64,000 nucleotides of DNA from Turritopsis dohrnii (Eukaryota > Cnidaria > Hydrozoa > Anthoathecata > Oceaniidae): contig BQMF02000614.1 of NCBI GenBank assembly GCA_027922465.2, positions 147,221-211,220 of the forward strand, read 5' to 3'. The position numbers were made by a program, and so were the translations under genes. The notes beneath the pieces were generated by a model. The model did no database searches. It was not told where the DNA came from and worked only from the letters and a program-made list of their open reading frames with translations. This document shows, piece by piece, positions 62,128-64,000 of this stretch (positions are counted from its first letter, which is position 1; every line of letters begins with the position of its first letter).

Positions 62128-63557
62128 CCATCTTTCTCGATGACCTTTATTACTTCCATATTTAAGCTTCTTCTTCGTGTTTGTGAGAAGTAGTAATGCA
62201 TTATTTAATAGTGCGAAGTCTTAGTAAAATCTTAAAGATTATGTTTGTCTAACTAGTTGGTTCAAGATTTTATATTTGAACGAAGAAGACTGTAAATTTC
62301 TGCGTGTGATTCCCGCGAAAATCTTGTTGTTTTATTGGTTGAAATAAAATGAAATAAAACCAATCAAAATGATTTAGTACCAGATAGAAAGGAAGACCAT
62401 AGTAGAAGAAATGTGGATTATTGTTGTAGCCAGGCTTAGACAGGACCTTCGCATAGTTAACCATATCTTTTCGATTTCTTTATTGTAATGACAAATGGAT
62501 ACAGGAGGGATATGTACGCTTTAACATATCCCTGATGGATAGTAACATGGATGCGACTGAGAGCGCTATGTTAACCTTCGATCCACATTGCCCACGTTCG
62601 TGTATAAGGACTGTTCACAAAAACATGATCTTGATGTGCTCCTTCCGTATTACTTTTGCTGGCTCCGTTCCGTTCCGTTTTTTCGCCGACGTGATGCACG
62701 AACGTAAAACAATAATCACAGATGGAGAAATTACACGAATATTACACAATGTTCTGACGTTTTAAGTAGGTCATCAAATAAAGGAGCGAAAAAAATGGTT
62801 GCAGATACCAGAGCTCAAAGAATCCCATGAAACTTACTCCTTTTTTTTAGACAGTACACCTTTCATGAATTTCTTTTCTGTTTTGACCTAGTTAGTACAT
62901 CCAAACTCGCTTTCAATGTCGAAACTGTTCTTAATCACCATTTAGGGGGTTTTGATAAAACAGAATAATCATTAAGTGACAAGACAATCGGTGAAACAAT
63001 AAAACATATCAAAGCGAGGTTGGATTTATAATCCCCCTAACGTCTGACCAAGAAACTCTGAGTTCGAGGCTACGCAGTGACAAGATTTTATAAAAAGCTT
63101 TGCTTTCTAGGTGGACTTCGCTTAAAAAGAGAACTTCATACGAAATCATTGGGAGAAGTACATTTTCTTGTTCTGCACACGAGAATGTTATTGAATAAAT
63201 AACAGTTTATTTTGACTATGTTTCGACAGCTACAGCTGTCATAGACGGGCCGACGGGAGAAATGTTATTTCTCGAAGTCGAGCTGACAATGGAGGCGACG
63301 CGATAGGTTTCAATAGGTCACGTTCCTCATAACCATTTACACTCGCGGCAAATCACGTAAGGCATTATTTATAGCAAGCTAGACCTTTCCCGAAACTAAA
63401 CATCATGAATTAAACTACACAGTCGACATGAACTGTTTTTCTGTATACTACTTAGGAGAGGAAGTTCGGTAGAATTCGGAATATCAAGGAAAAATATTAA
63501 TCCCATCTATCCTTCTCTTAAGAAAACTATTATGATGATATATCCAACTCATCATGA
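62128..63557. other. Intergenic; nothing recognised apart from a possible polyadenylation signal
   Basis: AATAAA at 62343-62348 and again ten bases later could end the TMEM263-like transcript. The frame at 62535-62765 is open but matches nothing I know. ACAGCTACAGCTGTCAT near 63228 contains overlapping CAGCTG E-box-like sites. Confidence 0.35.
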
Positions 63558-64000
63558 TTAGTTTTCCCGTTCAAGTTTTGTGGTAGCCTCCTTTTCGTCG
63601 AAATACAAAAGTTGCGCGCTCGATATCTCTTGGTTTTCAGTCTGAACAAGATCCGGTTCAACATCAGTGATTTGCAGTTCGACCATTCCACCATCGTTTT
63701 GGACTACGTGCACCTTTCCACCGTACCGTGCAGCAACGTCAAGGATCTCTGTGATTTCGTCTATACTCGCTGGATCTTTAGATTTTTCGTCAGTCTCAAA
63801 ATCGTGCGTTGTGTGAGCCTCCGGCAATGGTACGTACACCCAGAACGCCGGATGGCCGATGGATTGTCCCTTTTCAACGGCGTGTCGTATCTTATCAAGT
63901 TGTGCCGCTTTAAGTTTCCGACATCCCTTTTTACTTTTTACCTCATGTATAGCATCTTCAACAGTGAATTCGGGAAACGAAACAATGCTTTTAATGCACA
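63558..64000 (-). CDS. C-terminal part of an unrecognised protein, cut by the window edge
   Basis: The minus-strand frame is open from the window edge to TAA at 63558, at least 147 residues. It reads FTVEDAIHEVKSKKGCRKL, AAQLDKIRHAVEKGQSIGHP, FWVYVPLPEAHTTHDFETDE, then IDEITEILDVAARYGGKVHV, VQNDGGMVELQITDVEP and a charged tail ending ATTKLEREN. Codon use is balanced and richer in GC than the surroundings, which supports real coding sequence. No splice site interrupts it in the visible part. I do not recognise a domain. The acidic, Glu/Asp-rich tail and the basic patch SKKGCRKLK suggest a soluble nuclear or cytoplasmic protein, which is a guess. Confidence 0.7.
   Translation of the reverse strand, partial: CIKSIVSFPEFTVEDAIHEVKSKKGCRKLKAAQLDKIRHAVEKGQSIGHPAFWVYVPLPEAHTTHDFETDEKSKDPASIDEITEILDVAARYGGKVHVVQNDGGMVELQITDVEPDLVQTENQEISSAQLLYFDEKEATTKLEREN

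Overview
The window is AT-rich metazoan nuclear DNA, with small introns and many mobile-element remnants. No vertebrate-type repeat is seen, and the mix (hAT, Kolobok-like, Merlin, LINE and tRNA-derived SINE remnants, plus several MITE types) suggests a non-vertebrate animal. A cnidarian or similar early-branching invertebrate is my best guess, but this is inference only.

Left third (1-36 kb): mostly transposon territory with one host gene. A degenerate LINE (about 1.0-5.2 kb) has a coiled-coil ORF1, a truncated PHD-like finger, an endonuclease and a reverse transcriptase, and has lost two internal pieces. A broken Merlin/IS1016-like transposase lies at 5.5-6.15 kb. A TA-flanked element at 8.3-9.4 kb carries a nested fold-back MITE. 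The minus-strand gene at 11.4-14.3 kb has 12 exons and encodes a 434-residue protein with two C-terminal LIM domains and an N-terminal part I do not recognise. From 17.9 to 28 kb, a run of hAT-like elements all begin CAG or CAA and sit in 5-6 bp target duplications. Several are nested: one interrupts a THAP-domain reading frame inside a TTAA-flanked (Kolobok-like) element, and another stack is three deep. Two further TTAA/TA elements with Cys-rich ORFs, a minus-strand tRNA-derived SINE and a TTA-flanked MITE follow up to 35.8 kb.

Right half (37.9-64 kb): host genes on the plus strand. They are a TTK/MPS1 spindle-checkpoint kinase (8 coding exons, 904 aa), ADP-dependent glucokinase ADPGK (6 exons, 485 aa), an EEIG/FAM102-family protein with an N-terminal C2 domain (11-12 exons, about 332 aa) and a TMEM263-like small membrane protein (2 exons, 106 aa). 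A partial unrecognised minus-strand gene runs off the right edge. These are independent housekeeping-type genes, not an operon or cluster.

The most unusual structure is in ADPGK intron 1. A 2.6 kb element with roughly 620-640 bp terminal inverted repeats encloses a decayed gene of a widespread uncharacterised protein family (motifs GDFAENYSF and HYFSDGCAGQYKN). It is inserted in the terminal repeat of a second transposon. I propose it as an autonomous-type DNA transposon whose FSDG protein is the transposase. ADPGK also has an apparent GC-AG intron largely filled by a fold-back MITE.
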